Assembly: GCF_028548455.1 (NCBI RefSeq)
Contig: NZ_JAQQLF010000012.1
Coordinates: 1 to 64,000 of the forward strand
Direction: 5' to 3'
Source of the DNA: Vogesella aquatica
GTDB lineage: Bacteria; Pseudomonadota; Gammaproteobacteria; Burkholderiales; Chromobacteriaceae
Length of the DNA: 64,000 nt
The position numbers were made by a program, and so were the translations under genes. Under the pieces are notes generated by a model. That model was not told where the DNA came from. It did no database searches and worked only from the letters and a program-made list of their open reading frames with translations. Shown here piece by piece: positions 56,382 to 64,000 of this stretch (its first letter is position 1; each line of letters opens with the position of its first letter).

Positions 56382-57446
56382 ATGACTATGAATGCCAACA
56401 AAAAACTCGGCGTATTCATTGCCTCGGCCATCGTGCTGGCAGTGTTGCCTTTCGTGGTGGGTAGCACCCTGGGTAATTCCTGGGTACGTACCATCGATTT
56501 CGCCCTGCTGTACGTGATGCTGGCCCTGGGCCTGAACATCGTGGTGGGCTTTGCCGGCCTGCTGGATCTGGGCTTTATCGCCTTCTACGCTGTGGGTGCC
56601 TACACCTTCGCGCTGCTGGGTTCGCCGCACTTCGATATTCACCTGCCGTTCTACATCAGCATTCCGCTGGGTGCGCTGTGCGCTGCCTTGTTCGGCTTGC
56701 TGCTGGGTACGCCGGTACTGAAGCTGAAGGGCGATTACCTGGCCATCGTCACCCTGGGTTTCGGCGAGATCATCCGTATCTTCATGAACAACCTGAACGC
56801 GCCGATCAACATCACCAACGGCCCGCAGGGTATCAACCTGATCGACCCGATCCAGATCGGTGGCTTATCCATGGGTAAAACCATTGATGTAGCCGGCTTT
56901 GCGCTGAACCCGGTACACATGTACTACTACCTGTTCCTGGCGCTGACCGTGGGTGTGGTGATCATGGCCTACCGCCTGCAGTACTCGCGTATCGGCCGTG
57001 CCTGGGTAGCCATGCGTGAAGACCAGATTGCCGCTTCGGCCATGGGTCTGAACATCCGCAACATCAAACTGCTGGCGTTTGCACTGGGTGCTTTGTCCGG
57101 TGGTGTGGCAGGTGGTCTGTTTGCTTCGTTCCAGGGCTTCATTTCGCCGGAATCCTTCGGCTTGCTGGAATCCATCATGATTCTGGCCATGGTGGTACTG
57201 GGTGGCATGGGTCATATCCCTGGCGTCATCCTGGGTGCTGTCGTGCTGACCATTGCGCCGGAAATCCTGCGTGACGTGATTGGCCCGCTGCAAATGCACA
57301 CGTTCGGCCGGATGATTGTCGACCCGGAAAACGCACGTATGCTGCTGTTCGGTCTTGCCATGGTAATCATGATGCTGACCCGCCCAGAAGGCATGTGGCC
57401 GTCCAAGCGCCGCAAAGCCGAGTTTGAAGATGCCAAGAAAGGTTAA
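56382..57446 (+). CDS. livM: branched-chain amino acid ABC transporter permease LivM
   Basis: LivM is the second permease. The 354-aa protein has about 9-10 membrane segments. LGLNIVVGFAGLLDLGFIAFY lies near residues 48-68, LKGDYLAIVTLGFGEIIRI near 113-131, and AWVAMREDQIAASAMGLN (the EAA-like loop that contacts the ATPase) near 208-225. It is coupled to livG, whose ATG is 3 bases after the stop. Confidence 0.95.
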   Translation: MTMNANKKLGVFIASAIVLAVLPFVVGSTLGNSWVRTIDFALLYVMLALGLNIVVGFAGLLDLGFIAFYAVGAYTFALLGSPHFDIHLPFYISIPLGALCAALFGLLLGTPVLKLKGDYLAIVTLGFGEIIRIFMNNLNAPINITNGPQGINLIDPIQIGGLSMGKTIDVAGFALNPVHMYYYLFLALTVGVVIMAYRLQYSRIGRAWVAMREDQIAASAMGLNIRNIKLLAFALGALSGGVAGGLFASFQGFISPESFGLLESIMILAMVVLGGMGHIPGVILGAVVLTIAPEILRDVIGPLQMHTFGRMIVDPENARMLLFGLAMVIMMLTRPEGMWPSKRRKAEFEDAKKG

Positions 57447-57449
57447 GCC

Positions 57450-58220
57450 ATGGCTGAAGTTCTGCTGAAAATCGAAGGCATCCACAAACGCTTTGGCGGC
57501 CTTCATGCCCTGAATAATGTTGCCCTGCACATTAACAAAGGCGAAATCTACGGTCTGATCGGCCCGAACGGTGCCGGTAAAACCACCATGTTCAACGTGC
57601 TGACCGGCCTGTACACCCCGGACGAAGGTACCTTTACCTTTGACGGAAAAGACCTGTTCCGTGCCCCTCCGCACATCGTGGTCGCCGGTGGTATTGCGCG
57701 TACCTTCCAGAACATCCGCCTGTTCCACGAAATGACGGCGCTGGAAAACGTGATGGTTGGCCGCCATATCCGCTCCAAAGCGGGTGCACTGGGTGCCATC
57801 CTGCGTACCAAGGCTGCGCGTGAGGAAGAAGCGGCCATCGAGGCCAAGGCCTGGGAACTGCTGAAATACGTGGGTATTGACGATGTGGCGCACGAACGTG
57901 CCCGCAACCTGTCCTACGGTCATCAGCGCCGCCTGGAAATCGCCCGTGCGCTGGCCACCGAGCCCAAGCTCTTGGCGCTGGACGAGCCGGCAGCCGGTAT
58001 GAACCCGAAAGAAACCGAAGACCTGAAGACGCTGATGGAGAAGATCCGCAACGACGGTGTAACCGTTCTGCTGATCGAACACGACGTGAAGCTGATGATG
58101 GGCCTGTGCGACCGTATTGCCGTGCTCGATTACGGCAAGAAAATCGCCGAAGGCGTGCCGGAAGTGGTGCGCAAGGATCCTAAAGTCATTGAAGCTTACC
58201 TTGGAGCGGCACACTCATGA
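57450..58220 (+). CDS. livG: branched-chain amino acid ABC transporter ATPase LivG
   Basis: LivG is one of two ATPases powering the importer. The 256-aa protein has Walker A GPNGAGKTT at residues 38-46, signature LSYGHQRRLEIARAL near 154, and Walker B LLALDEPAAGMNP near 171. The LivG-type ending (IEAYLG) is present. Its stop overlaps livF by 4 bases. A one-mismatch repeat copy lies at 57755-57765. Confidence 0.95.
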   Translation: MAEVLLKIEGIHKRFGGLHALNNVALHINKGEIYGLIGPNGAGKTTMFNVLTGLYTPDEGTFTFDGKDLFRAPPHIVVAGGIARTFQNIRLFHEMTALENVMVGRHIRSKAGALGAILRTKAAREEEAAIEAKAWELLKYVGIDDVAHERARNLSYGHQRRLEIARALATEPKLLALDEPAAGMNPKETEDLKTLMEKIRNDGVTVLLIEHDVKLMMGLCDRIAVLDYGKKIAEGVPEVVRKDPKVIEAYLGAAHS

Positions 58221-58927
58221 GTCTCTTGGAAGTCAAAAACCTGCAAGTGTCCTACGGCGGTATCCAAGCCGTACGTGGCATCGATTTTCACATCAACCAG
58301 GGCGAGCTGGTCACGCTGATCGGTGCCAACGGCGCCGGCAAGACCACCACGCTGAAGACCCTGGTGGGTATGGTGAAAAAGTCCGGTGGCTCCATCCATT
58401 TCGATGGCAAGGAAACCGACAACATCGCCTCGTTCAACTTTGTGCGTAATGGCCTGGTGATGGTGCCGGAAGGTCGCGGCATCTTTGGCAAGCTGACGGT
58501 GGAAGAAAACCTGCAAATGGGTGGCTACCATCGTAACGACAAAGATGGCATCCAGCGCGATATCGAGCGCGGCTACGAGCTGTTCCCGCGCCTGAAAGAG
58601 CGCCAGAAGCAGCTGGCCGGTACCCTGTCCGGTGGCGAGCAGCAGATGGTGGCGATGGCGCGTGCCATCATCTCCCAGCCCAAGCTGCTGCTGCTGGACG
58701 AGCCATCCATGGGCCTGGCGCCGCTGATCGTGGAAAAGATCTTCGAGATCATCCAGATGGTGGCCAAGGAAGGCGTAACCATGCTGCTGGTAGAGCAGAA
58801 CGCCAAGCTGGCGCTGGAAGTATCGCAGCGTGGCTACGTGATGGAAAGCGGCCGTATCACCATGAGCGGCCCGGCACAAGAGCTGCTGGCCGACGAGCGT
58901 GTGCGTAACGCCTACCTGGGCGAATAA
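58217..58927 (+). CDS. livF: branched-chain amino acid ABC transporter ATPase LivF
   Basis: LivF is the second ATPase. The 236-aa protein has Walker A GANGAGKTT at residues 36-44, signature LSGGEQQMVAMARA near 135, and Walker B LLLLDEPSMGLAP near 154, ending RNAYLGE. It is the last gene of the operon. No livJ/livK substrate-binding gene lies in the cluster, so the binding protein must be encoded elsewhere. Confidence 0.95.
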   Translation: MSLLEVKNLQVSYGGIQAVRGIDFHINQGELVTLIGANGAGKTTTLKTLVGMVKKSGGSIHFDGKETDNIASFNFVRNGLVMVPEGRGIFGKLTVEENLQMGGYHRNDKDGIQRDIERGYELFPRLKERQKQLAGTLSGGEQQMVAMARAIISQPKLLLLDEPSMGLAPLIVEKIFEIIQMVAKEGVTMLLVEQNAKLALEVSQRGYVMESGRITMSGPAQELLADERVRNAYLGE

Positions 58928-58946
58928 GCCAGTTCATCGCCTGACC

Positions 58947-58972
58947 AACCCCCTGTCCTGCGGCAGGGGGTT
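58947..58972 (+). terminator. terminator of livHMGF
   Basis: A 9-bp stem, AACCCCCTG (58947-58955) with CAGGGGGTT (58964-58972), and an 8-base loop are followed by TTTCTTTG, 20 bases after livF. Confidence 0.88.
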
Positions 58973-59035
58973 TTTCTTTGTGCCCGCCCCCGCCGGCCAG
59001 CTATCATGCTGCTGCCCTCAGTCCTGGAAACCATC

Positions 59036-59809
59036 ATGACCGCACAAACCGATAGCATGGTGCTGTTGCACCTGCTGCTGGGCTCGCTGATGCTGCCCCC
59101 GCTCAATTACCTGCTGCTGGCGCTAACCGGCTGGCTGCTGCAGCGCCGCCGGCCACGGCTGGGGCGCAGCCTGATGCTGATTGCCGGCCTGTCGGCTTAC
59201 CTGCTTAGCTTGCCGGTGACCGCCATGTGGCTGAATAGCTGGCTGGAACGCTACCCGCCACTGTCGCTGGCGCAAGCGCGCACGGCGCAGGCCATCGTGG
59301 TGCTGGGCGGGGGCGTGAAGCCGGCGCCAGAGTACGCGGCCAACGTACTGACGGGTGCGGCCAACCAGCGCCTGCAATACGCGGCGTGGCTGGCGCGCCA
59401 GACCGGCCTGCCGATACTGGTCAGTGGCGGCGCACCGCTGGGCGGGGAGCCGGAAGCCGTAGTCATGGCACGGGTACTGCAGCAGAGCTATGGCTTGAGC
59501 GTGCGCTGGCAAGAAGGCGCATCGCGCACTACGCTGGAAAACGCCCGCTATAGCCAGGCACTGCTAGCCAAAGACGGCATACAGCGTGTCGCGCTGGTCA
59601 CGCAGGCCTGGCATATGCCCAGGGCGCTGCCATTTTTCACCGCACAAGGTCTGCAGGTCTTGCCCGCCTCTACCGGCTATAGCCGCTACGACGGGCAGGG
59701 CCTGGTGCACTGGCTACCGAACGGTACGGCAATACAGGAGTGCCACCAGGCACTGCGCGAGCTTGTTGGAATGTTGTACTATACAATACGTCAACAGTTA
59801 GGAAGCTAG
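59036..59809 (+). CDS. YdcF/ElyC-family (DUF218) membrane protein
   Basis: The 257-aa protein has two N-terminal membrane segments (about residues 9-35 and 45-66). A DUF218 domain follows, starting AIVVLGGGVKPAPEY near 85, with VSGGAPLGGEPEA near 132 and TRTTLENARYS-type SRTTLENARYSQ near 160. VTQAWHMPRAL lies near 185. Relatives such as ElyC and SanA act in cell-envelope integrity. The exact role here is unknown. The ATG at 59036 has a GGAAA site. An exact repeat copy (59356-59366) encodes GAANQ. The next gene starts 4 bases later. Confidence 0.85.
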   Translation: MTAQTDSMVLLHLLLGSLMLPPLNYLLLALTGWLLQRRRPRLGRSLMLIAGLSAYLLSLPVTAMWLNSWLERYPPLSLAQARTAQAIVVLGGGVKPAPEYAANVLTGAANQRLQYAAWLARQTGLPILVSGGAPLGGEPEAVVMARVLQQSYGLSVRWQEGASRTTLENARYSQALLAKDGIQRVALVTQAWHMPRALPFFTAQGLQVLPASTGYSRYDGQGLVHWLPNGTAIQECHQALRELVGMLYYTIRQQLGS

Positions 59810-59813
59810 AACC

Positions 59814-60566
59814 ATGAAAACCGGTGCACTGATTATTGGTGACGAACTGCTGTCCGGCAAACGCCAGGACAAGCATATGCAGTCGCTGATCCGCATGTTG
59901 GCCGCACGCGGCATGAAGCTGGCGTGGGCCGAATACCTGGGCGATGACCCGGTACGCATCGAAGCCGTGCTGCGTCGTGCTTTTGCCAGTGGCGACCTGG
60001 TGTTCAGCTTTGGCGGTATCGGCGCCACGCCGGACGACCATACCCGTGCCTGCGCCGCCGCCGCGCTGGGTGAGCCGCTGACCGTGCACCCCGAAGCGCG
60101 CGCCTTGATAGAAGGGCGCTTTGGCGACGAAGCCTACCCGCACCGCATCCATATGGGTACCTTCCCCGCCAGCGCCAGCATCATCCCCAACCCCGTGAAC
60201 CAGATTCCCGGCTTCAGCTGTGGCCATGTGCATTTTGTGCCGGGCTTCCCCAATATGGCCTGGCCGATGGTGGAGTGGGTGCTGGATAGCCACTACCGCC
60301 AGCTGTTCAGCGACAGCCCGGACGTAGAACGCAGCTGTATTGCGCTGGACGCGCGCGAGGGCGACCTGATCAGCCTGATGCAGGACTTTGTCGCCCGCTA
60401 CCCGGCCTTGCGCCTGTCCAGCCTGCCCAGCTTCGGTAACGAGCGCATCGCCCAGATGCACATCGAATTCGGTTTTAGCGGCCAGCCGGCACTGGTGGAT
60501 ATCGCGCTGAGCGAATGGCAAAAGGCGCTGCAAGCCAAAGGCTATACCGTGCAGCCCAAGGGCTGA
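59814..60566 (+). CDS. molybdopterin-binding/CinA N-terminal-like protein
   Basis: The 250-aa protein has the MoaB/Mog-type fold found at the N-terminus of CinA: ALIIGDELLSGKRQDKH near residues 5-21 and FSFGGIGATPDDHT near 64-77, the family's ligand loop. The C-terminal nicotinamide-nucleotide amidase domain of CinA is absent. Function is uncertain; the N-terminal domain of CinA hydrolyses ADP-ribose in some species. It is probably co-transcribed with the YdcF-type gene and is followed by a repeat-built hairpin. Confidence 0.82.
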   Translation: MKTGALIIGDELLSGKRQDKHMQSLIRMLAARGMKLAWAEYLGDDPVRIEAVLRRAFASGDLVFSFGGIGATPDDHTRACAAAALGEPLTVHPEARALIEGRFGDEAYPHRIHMGTFPASASIIPNPVNQIPGFSCGHVHFVPGFPNMAWPMVEWVLDSHYRQLFSDSPDVERSCIALDAREGDLISLMQDFVARYPALRLSSLPSFGNERIAQMHIEFGFSGQPALVDIALSEWQKALQAKGYTVQPKG

Positions 60567-60582
60567 GTACAAATTGCCACAA

Positions 60583-60609
60583 GGTTGGCCGCATGGCCTG
60601 CGGCCAACC
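60583..60609. repeat. inverted pair of exact GGTTGGCCGCA copies
   Basis: GGTTGGCCGCA (60583-60593) and TGCGGCCAACC (60599-60609) form a perfect 11-bp hairpin with loop TGGCC, 16 bases after the CinA-like gene. No T-run follows, so termination would be weak. Confidence 0.88.
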
Positions 60610-60618
60610 CTGGCGTGC

Positions 60619-60647
60619 TTGACCGGCAGCTGCCCGCTGCCGATACT
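60619..60647 (+). promoter_or_regulatory. predicted rsgA promoter
   Basis: TTGACC (60619-60624) and GATACT (60642-60647) are separated by 17 bases. The start site would be near 60654, giving a leader of about 230 bases before rsgA. Confidence 0.5.
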
Positions 60648-60680
60648 GGCGCTTCGATAAATACCGCCAAGGAGACCGAC

Positions 60681-60722
60681 ATGGAAAAAATGGATCTTGC
60701 CATCGTGCCGGTCACCGTCTGA
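60681..60722 (+). CDS. possible 13-codon leader peptide upstream of rsgA
   Basis: An ATG at 60681 with an excellent AAGGAG site opens a frame of 13 codons (MEKMDLAIVPVTV) closed by TGA. It lies in the rsgA leader, about 27 bases after the predicted transcription start and 159 bases before the rsgA ATG. I do not recognise the peptide. The ribosome binding site is stronger than that of rsgA itself, which suggests translation and a regulatory role, but this is inference. Confidence 0.4.
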   Translation: MEKMDLAIVPVTV

Positions 60723-60802
60723 GCGGGTATCTCGCCATTTCCCAGCGCCTGCCGCTGTCTGCCTGACCCCTCATTCCGTGCCGCCGGCCTCAGCCAACCG
60801 GT

Positions 60803-60865
60803 GCCGCAGCCAGCCTGCGGCGTTAGCCCTTTACGGGCATGGCCCGCTGCATCCGCAAGCGGGCC
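60803..60865 (+). promoter_or_regulatory. stem-loops in the rsgA leader
   Basis: GCCGCAG/CTGCGGC (60803-60821, 5-base loop) and GGCCCGCT/AGCGGGCC (60841-60865, 9-base loop) are perfect stems just upstream of the rsgA ATG at 60882. The second could mask the ribosome binding region. Confidence 0.45.
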
Positions 60866-60881
60866 CGTCACGGATACCGAC

Positions 60882-61940
60882 ATGTTCACATTCGATTTTT
60901 CCCGTCTGGCCACCATTGGCCTGACCCCTGTTTTACTGCAAAACCTGCTACAGCAAGCACAGTGCGACAGCAGCCTGTTTCGTGTCAGCGCGGTGCATCG
61001 CGATGCTGTGTTGTTGCACGATGGCGAGCACGAGCGACGTTGCCGGCTAGCCAGTAGCCAGTGGCAAGCCCTGCAGGCCGAAGAGGGCCTGGCCGTGGGC
61101 GACTGGGTACTGGCCGCCTGCGACCCCGCCGGCGACTGGTGGCTGCAACAGCGTTTGGAGCCTGTTAACGCGCTACTGCGGCGTAATAGCCACGGCCAGC
61201 GTCAGCGCATTGCCAGCAATATTGATACCGCACTGCTGGTGATGGGCCTGGACGGCGATTTCAACCTGCGCCGGCTGGAGCGCTTTGTCAGCATGGTGCA
61301 GGCGGCCGATATTACGCCGGTGATCGTGCTGAGCAAGGCCGACCAGTGTGCCGACCCGCAAGCCAGCATGCAGGCAGTACGCCAGCGCCTGCCTGCCGCC
61401 ATGACAGTGCTGGCGCTAAATGGTAATGATGCGGCCAGCTGCGGCCAACTTGCCCCGTGGCTGGGGCAGGGGCAGACGCTGATTGTGCTGGGCAGCTCGG
61501 GTGTGGGCAAATCCACGCTCAGCAATACCTTGCTGGGTGAAGCCTGCCAGCAAACCGGCGCGGTACGGGCCGACGATAGCCGCGGCCGCCACACCACCAC
61601 GGCGCGTAGCCTGCACCGGCTGCCAGGCGGCGCCTGCCTGATCGACACCCCCGGTGTGCGCACCTTGCAGCCAGACCTGGACGAGGTGGCGCTGGCCGAC
61701 AGCTTTGACGATATCGCCCGCCTGGCAAAACAGTGCCAGTTTCGCGACTGCCAGCATCAGCACGAGCCGGGGTGTGCCGTGCGTCCAGTGGTCGATTCGG
61801 ACCGCTTGCACAATTACTTCAAGCTATTGCGCGAGGCACGCCGTGGCAGCGAGAGCTTGCTGCAACGCAAGGCGCAGCAGGCGGTGTGGAAGCGGCGCAG
61901 CAAGGCCCTGCGGCAAAAGCAGAAATTGTTGCGTGATTGA
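60882..61940 (+). CDS. rsgA: ribosome small subunit-dependent GTPase A
   Basis: RsgA (YjeQ) is a circularly permuted GTPase that checks 30S maturation. The 352-aa protein has an N-terminal OB fold. The G motifs come in permuted order: LSKADQC (G4) near residue 149, GSSGVGKST (G1) near 204, DTPG (G3) near 254. The zinc-binding CQFRDCQHQHEPGC near 285 precedes a basic C-terminal helix. The ATG at 60882 gives MFTFDFSRLATIGL. Upstream in-frame sequence is leader, not protein. Expression may be controlled by the short upstream frame and hairpins. Confidence 0.9.
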   Translation: MFTFDFSRLATIGLTPVLLQNLLQQAQCDSSLFRVSAVHRDAVLLHDGEHERRCRLASSQWQALQAEEGLAVGDWVLAACDPAGDWWLQQRLEPVNALLRRNSHGQRQRIASNIDTALLVMGLDGDFNLRRLERFVSMVQAADITPVIVLSKADQCADPQASMQAVRQRLPAAMTVLALNGNDAASCGQLAPWLGQGQTLIVLGSSGVGKSTLSNTLLGEACQQTGAVRADDSRGRHTTTARSLHRLPGGACLIDTPGVRTLQPDLDEVALADSFDDIARLAKQCQFRDCQHQHEPGCAVRPVVDSDRLHNYFKLLREARRGSESLLQRKAQQAVWKRRSKALRQKQKLLRD

Positions 61941-61958
61941 GCAGCGTACCCGCCAATG

Positions 61959-61992
61959 AAAAAGCCGGTTATCCATGGATAACCGGCTTTTT
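61959..61992. terminator. bidirectional terminator between rsgA and rhlE
   Basis: A 16-bp near-palindrome, AAAAAGCCGGTTATCC with its complement (61959-61992), is flanked by A and T runs. It serves the convergent rsgA and rhlE. Confidence 0.9.
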
Positions 61993-62034
61993 TACACTGG
62001 CCAGCCAGCGAGGCTGGCATGGCGATACAGCGGA

Positions 62035-63777
62035 TCAGGGCTTGCGCTTGGGCGCGCTGAACAGCGCAGCCTGTTGCTGGCGCGGTTTGCCGCCCTGGCC
62101 CTGGCGTGGGCCACCCTGGCCGCGCGGTTGTTGCTGCTGCATGCCGGCGTTTTGCTGGCGCGGCGGCTTGCGGCCGGTGAGCGTGCCCATGCTCAGCTCG
62201 TGCATGGTCAGCGTAGGCTGGCGCGGGCCGTCGTCGTGGAAGAAGTTACCGTTCGGCTCGCCTTGCGGTTTGCGTGGCTTCTCCTGGCGCGGCTGGCGTG
62301 GCTTGTCGCCGGCGGCTCTGGGCTGCTGCTGGTTGTCGCTGCGAGGCTTGCCGCCGTTGTTATTGCGGCGGGCATCGCCATTCTGGCCGCGTGGTGCCTG
62401 GGCTGGCTTGTCGCCAGCCGGTTTGGCGGTGCGCGGTGCACGCTGTTCCTGGGCTTCGCCGCTTTCACGCGGTGCCGGTTTGGCCTGGCGTGGTTTGCCA
62501 CCCTGGCCCTGGCGCCCGCCCTGACCGCCGCGACGGTTATTGCCGCTGCTGCCGCCTTTCGGGGTGCTGGTGGGGGTGAGCGCGCCGTGAATATAGCGGC
62601 CCAGGCCGATTTCGATGGCTTGCGGCTCGGCGTTCGGGTCCGCTTCAAAACCAGGTACGGTAAAGCGTTCCACGGTTTGTTTGGTCAGCTTCTCGATGTC
62701 GCGCAGAAAGCCCAGCTCGTCTACGCACACCAGCGAGATAGCCTCGCCCACGCAGCCGGCGCGGCCGGTACGGCCGATGCGGTGTACGTAGTCTTCCGGC
62801 ACATTGGGCAGCTCGTAGTTCACTACGTGTGGCAGCTCTTCGATATCCAGGCCGCGGGCGGCGATATCGGTGGCGACCAGCACGGGCAGGCTGCCGTCCT
62901 TGAAGCCGGCCAGCGCCTTGGTGCGGGCACCCTGGCTCTTGTTGCCGTGGATGGCCATGCTGGCGATGCCGGCTTTTTCCAGCTTCTCGGCCAAGCGGTT
63001 GGCACCGTGCTTGGTGCGGGTAAACACCAGTACCTGGTGCCAGTCGCCGCCCTTGATCATGCTGATCAGCAGCTCGGTTTTACGGTCGCGGTCGACCAGG
63101 TGCACCTTCTGGGTGATCTGGGCGTTGGTCTGGTTCGGGCGCGCCACCTCTACCAGCTTGGGCTGGTTCAGCAGCTTGTCGGCCAGTGTCTTGATCTCGT
63201 TGGAGAACGTGGCCGAGAACAACAGGTTCTGGCGTTGCTGCGGCAGCAGGGCCAGTACTTTCTTGATGTCGTGGATGAAGCCCATGTCCAGCATGCGGTC
63301 GGCTTCGTCCAGTACCAGGATTTCCACGCCGGACAAGTCGACGGTTTTCTGGCCGGCGTGGTCCAGCAGGCGGCCCGGTGTGGCTACCAGGATGTCTACC
63401 GGCTTGCGCAGCGCGGCAATCTGCGGGTTGATACCCACGCCACCGAACATCACCATAGATTTCAGCGGCAGGTATTTGCCGTACTCGCGCACGGATTCTT
63501 CCACCTGGGCAGCCAGTTCACGGGTGGGGGTGAGCACCAGTGCGCGCGGGCGGCCTTTCTGTTTGGCCGGGGCGTCCATCAGGCGGTGCAGCAGCGGCAG
63601 GGTGAAACCGGCGGTTTTGCCAGTACCGGTCTGGGCTGCGGCCAGCAGATCGCCACCCAGCAATACCTGGGGGATGGCTTGCGCCTGAATCGGGGTGGGG
63701 GTGGTGTAACCGGTGTCGGCCACGGCGCGCAGTAGCGGCTCGGCCAGACCCAGTGCAGCAAAAGTCAGTTCGGACAT
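62035..63777 (-). CDS. rhlE: DEAD-box RNA helicase, RhlE type
   Basis: The 580-aa ATP-dependent RNA helicase has the Q motif GYTTPTPIQ near residues 23-31. Walker A AQTGTGKT is at 48-55. DEAD ([13 protein letters not shown]), [12 protein letters not shown] and HRIGRTGR follow. After about residue 400 comes a 180-residue basic tail rich in Gly, Gln, Arg, Pro and Asn with RGG-like repeats, as in RhlE proteins that act on ribosomes and the degradosome. It starts at ATG 63777. Confidence 0.92.
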   Translation of the reverse strand: MSELTFAALGLAEPLLRAVADTGYTTPTPIQAQAIPQVLLGGDLLAAAQTGTGKTAGFTLPLLHRLMDAPAKQKGRPRALVLTPTRELAAQVEESVREYGKYLPLKSMVMFGGVGINPQIAALRKPVDILVATPGRLLDHAGQKTVDLSGVEILVLDEADRMLDMGFIHDIKKVLALLPQQRQNLLFSATFSNEIKTLADKLLNQPKLVEVARPNQTNAQITQKVHLVDRDRKTELLISMIKGGDWHQVLVFTRTKHGANRLAEKLEKAGIASMAIHGNKSQGARTKALAGFKDGSLPVLVATDIAARGLDIEELPHVVNYELPNVPEDYVHRIGRTGRAGCVGEAISLVCVDELGFLRDIEKLTKQTVERFTVPGFEADPNAEPQAIEIGLGRYIHGALTPTSTPKGGSSGNNRRGGQGGRQGQGGKPRQAKPAPRESGEAQEQRAPRTAKPAGDKPAQAPRGQNGDARRNNNGGKPRSDNQQQPRAAGDKPRQPRQEKPRKPQGEPNGNFFHDDGPRQPTLTMHELSMGTLTGRKPPRQQNAGMQQQQPRGQGGPRQGQGGKPRQQQAALFSAPKRKP

Positions 63778-64000
63778 TTATTGTGCAATCAGGATGTCTG
63801 CCCATTGCAATGACAATACCAATCCGGGCGGACAAAACATTAGTTCATGGAGTGGGCCGGCAGGCTGCCTGGCCAGAGAGATAGTCGCGTTGATTGGTGG
63901 GGACGCGAAGCCGTAAGTTTACATTGAATAGCGTAACTGTGTTGATAAACCGCGCACTTTATAGAAAATATCCATAATGCAAGCCACGCTGCGGCCAGGC
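63778..64000. other. right edge, upstream of rhlE
   Basis: I see no gene here. It presumably carries the rhlE promoter on the minus strand, but no clear -35/-10 pair was identified. Confidence 0.3.

Overview
The window looks like a chromosomal segment of a beta-proteobacterium, most likely order Neisseriales and a Chromobacteriaceae-type genus (Vogesella, Aquitalea or Chromobacterium relatives). This is an inference from protein types, gene order (fur-aat-bpt, recA-recX, rimP-nusA-infB-rbfA-truB-rpsO-pnp, dnaX-ybaB-recR) and high G+C codon use. Almost everything is core genome. The only clear mobile DNA is the tail of an IS481-type transposase at the left edge.

Layout. 1-1.3 kb: IS remnant, one hypothetical gene and a gene-poor stretch. 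1.3-10 kb: dapB, bamE, fur, the two N-degron aminoacyl transferases aat and bpt, pyrD, a RutE-like nitroreductase, motD, sppA, a Rieske protein, gph and rluC. 10-14 kb: rne and three tandem tRNA-Asn genes. 14-27.4 kb: a periplasmic solute-binding protein, alaS, recX/recA, hrcA, mltB, dnaX-ybaB-recR, dapE with an ArsC-like gene, and pilU. 27.5-38.6 kb: fadD, then the transcription and translation block rimP-nusA-infB-rbfA-truB-rpsO-pnp. 39-46 kb: acetate permease (yjcH-actP), an acyl-CoA ligase and a divergent histidine kinase/response regulator pair. 46-48.2 kb: an oxidoreductase and a stand-alone response regulator. 48.7-55 kb: the arginine succinyltransferase operon (aruC-aruF-aruG-astD-astB, without astE). 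55.4-59 kb: livHMGF without its binding protein. 59-64 kb: a YdcF-type protein, a CinA-like protein, rsgA with an unusual leader, and an rhlE-type helicase.

The most striking signal is not a gene. The 11-mer GGTTGGCCGCA occurs at least 26 times exactly (hand count, both strands), plus many one-mismatch copies. Chance expectation is below 0.1. About half the exact copies are intergenic, five hairpins are built from inverted pairs, and most coding copies are read as Ala-Ala-Asn. This is how the DNA uptake sequences (DUS) of Neisseriaceae behave, but the word is unrelated to the Neisseria DUS. I propose a DUS-like signal of another dialect. A type IV pilus retraction ATPase (PilU) and several recombination genes lie in the same window.

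Other points of interest are a 47-bp element shared at fixed spacing by the yjcH-actP and acyl-CoA ligase promoters, nested long inverted repeats between pnp and actP, a 13-codon upstream ORF with structured leader before rsgA, and terminator-like hairpins that directly abut the start regions of pyrD, motD, recR and rimP.
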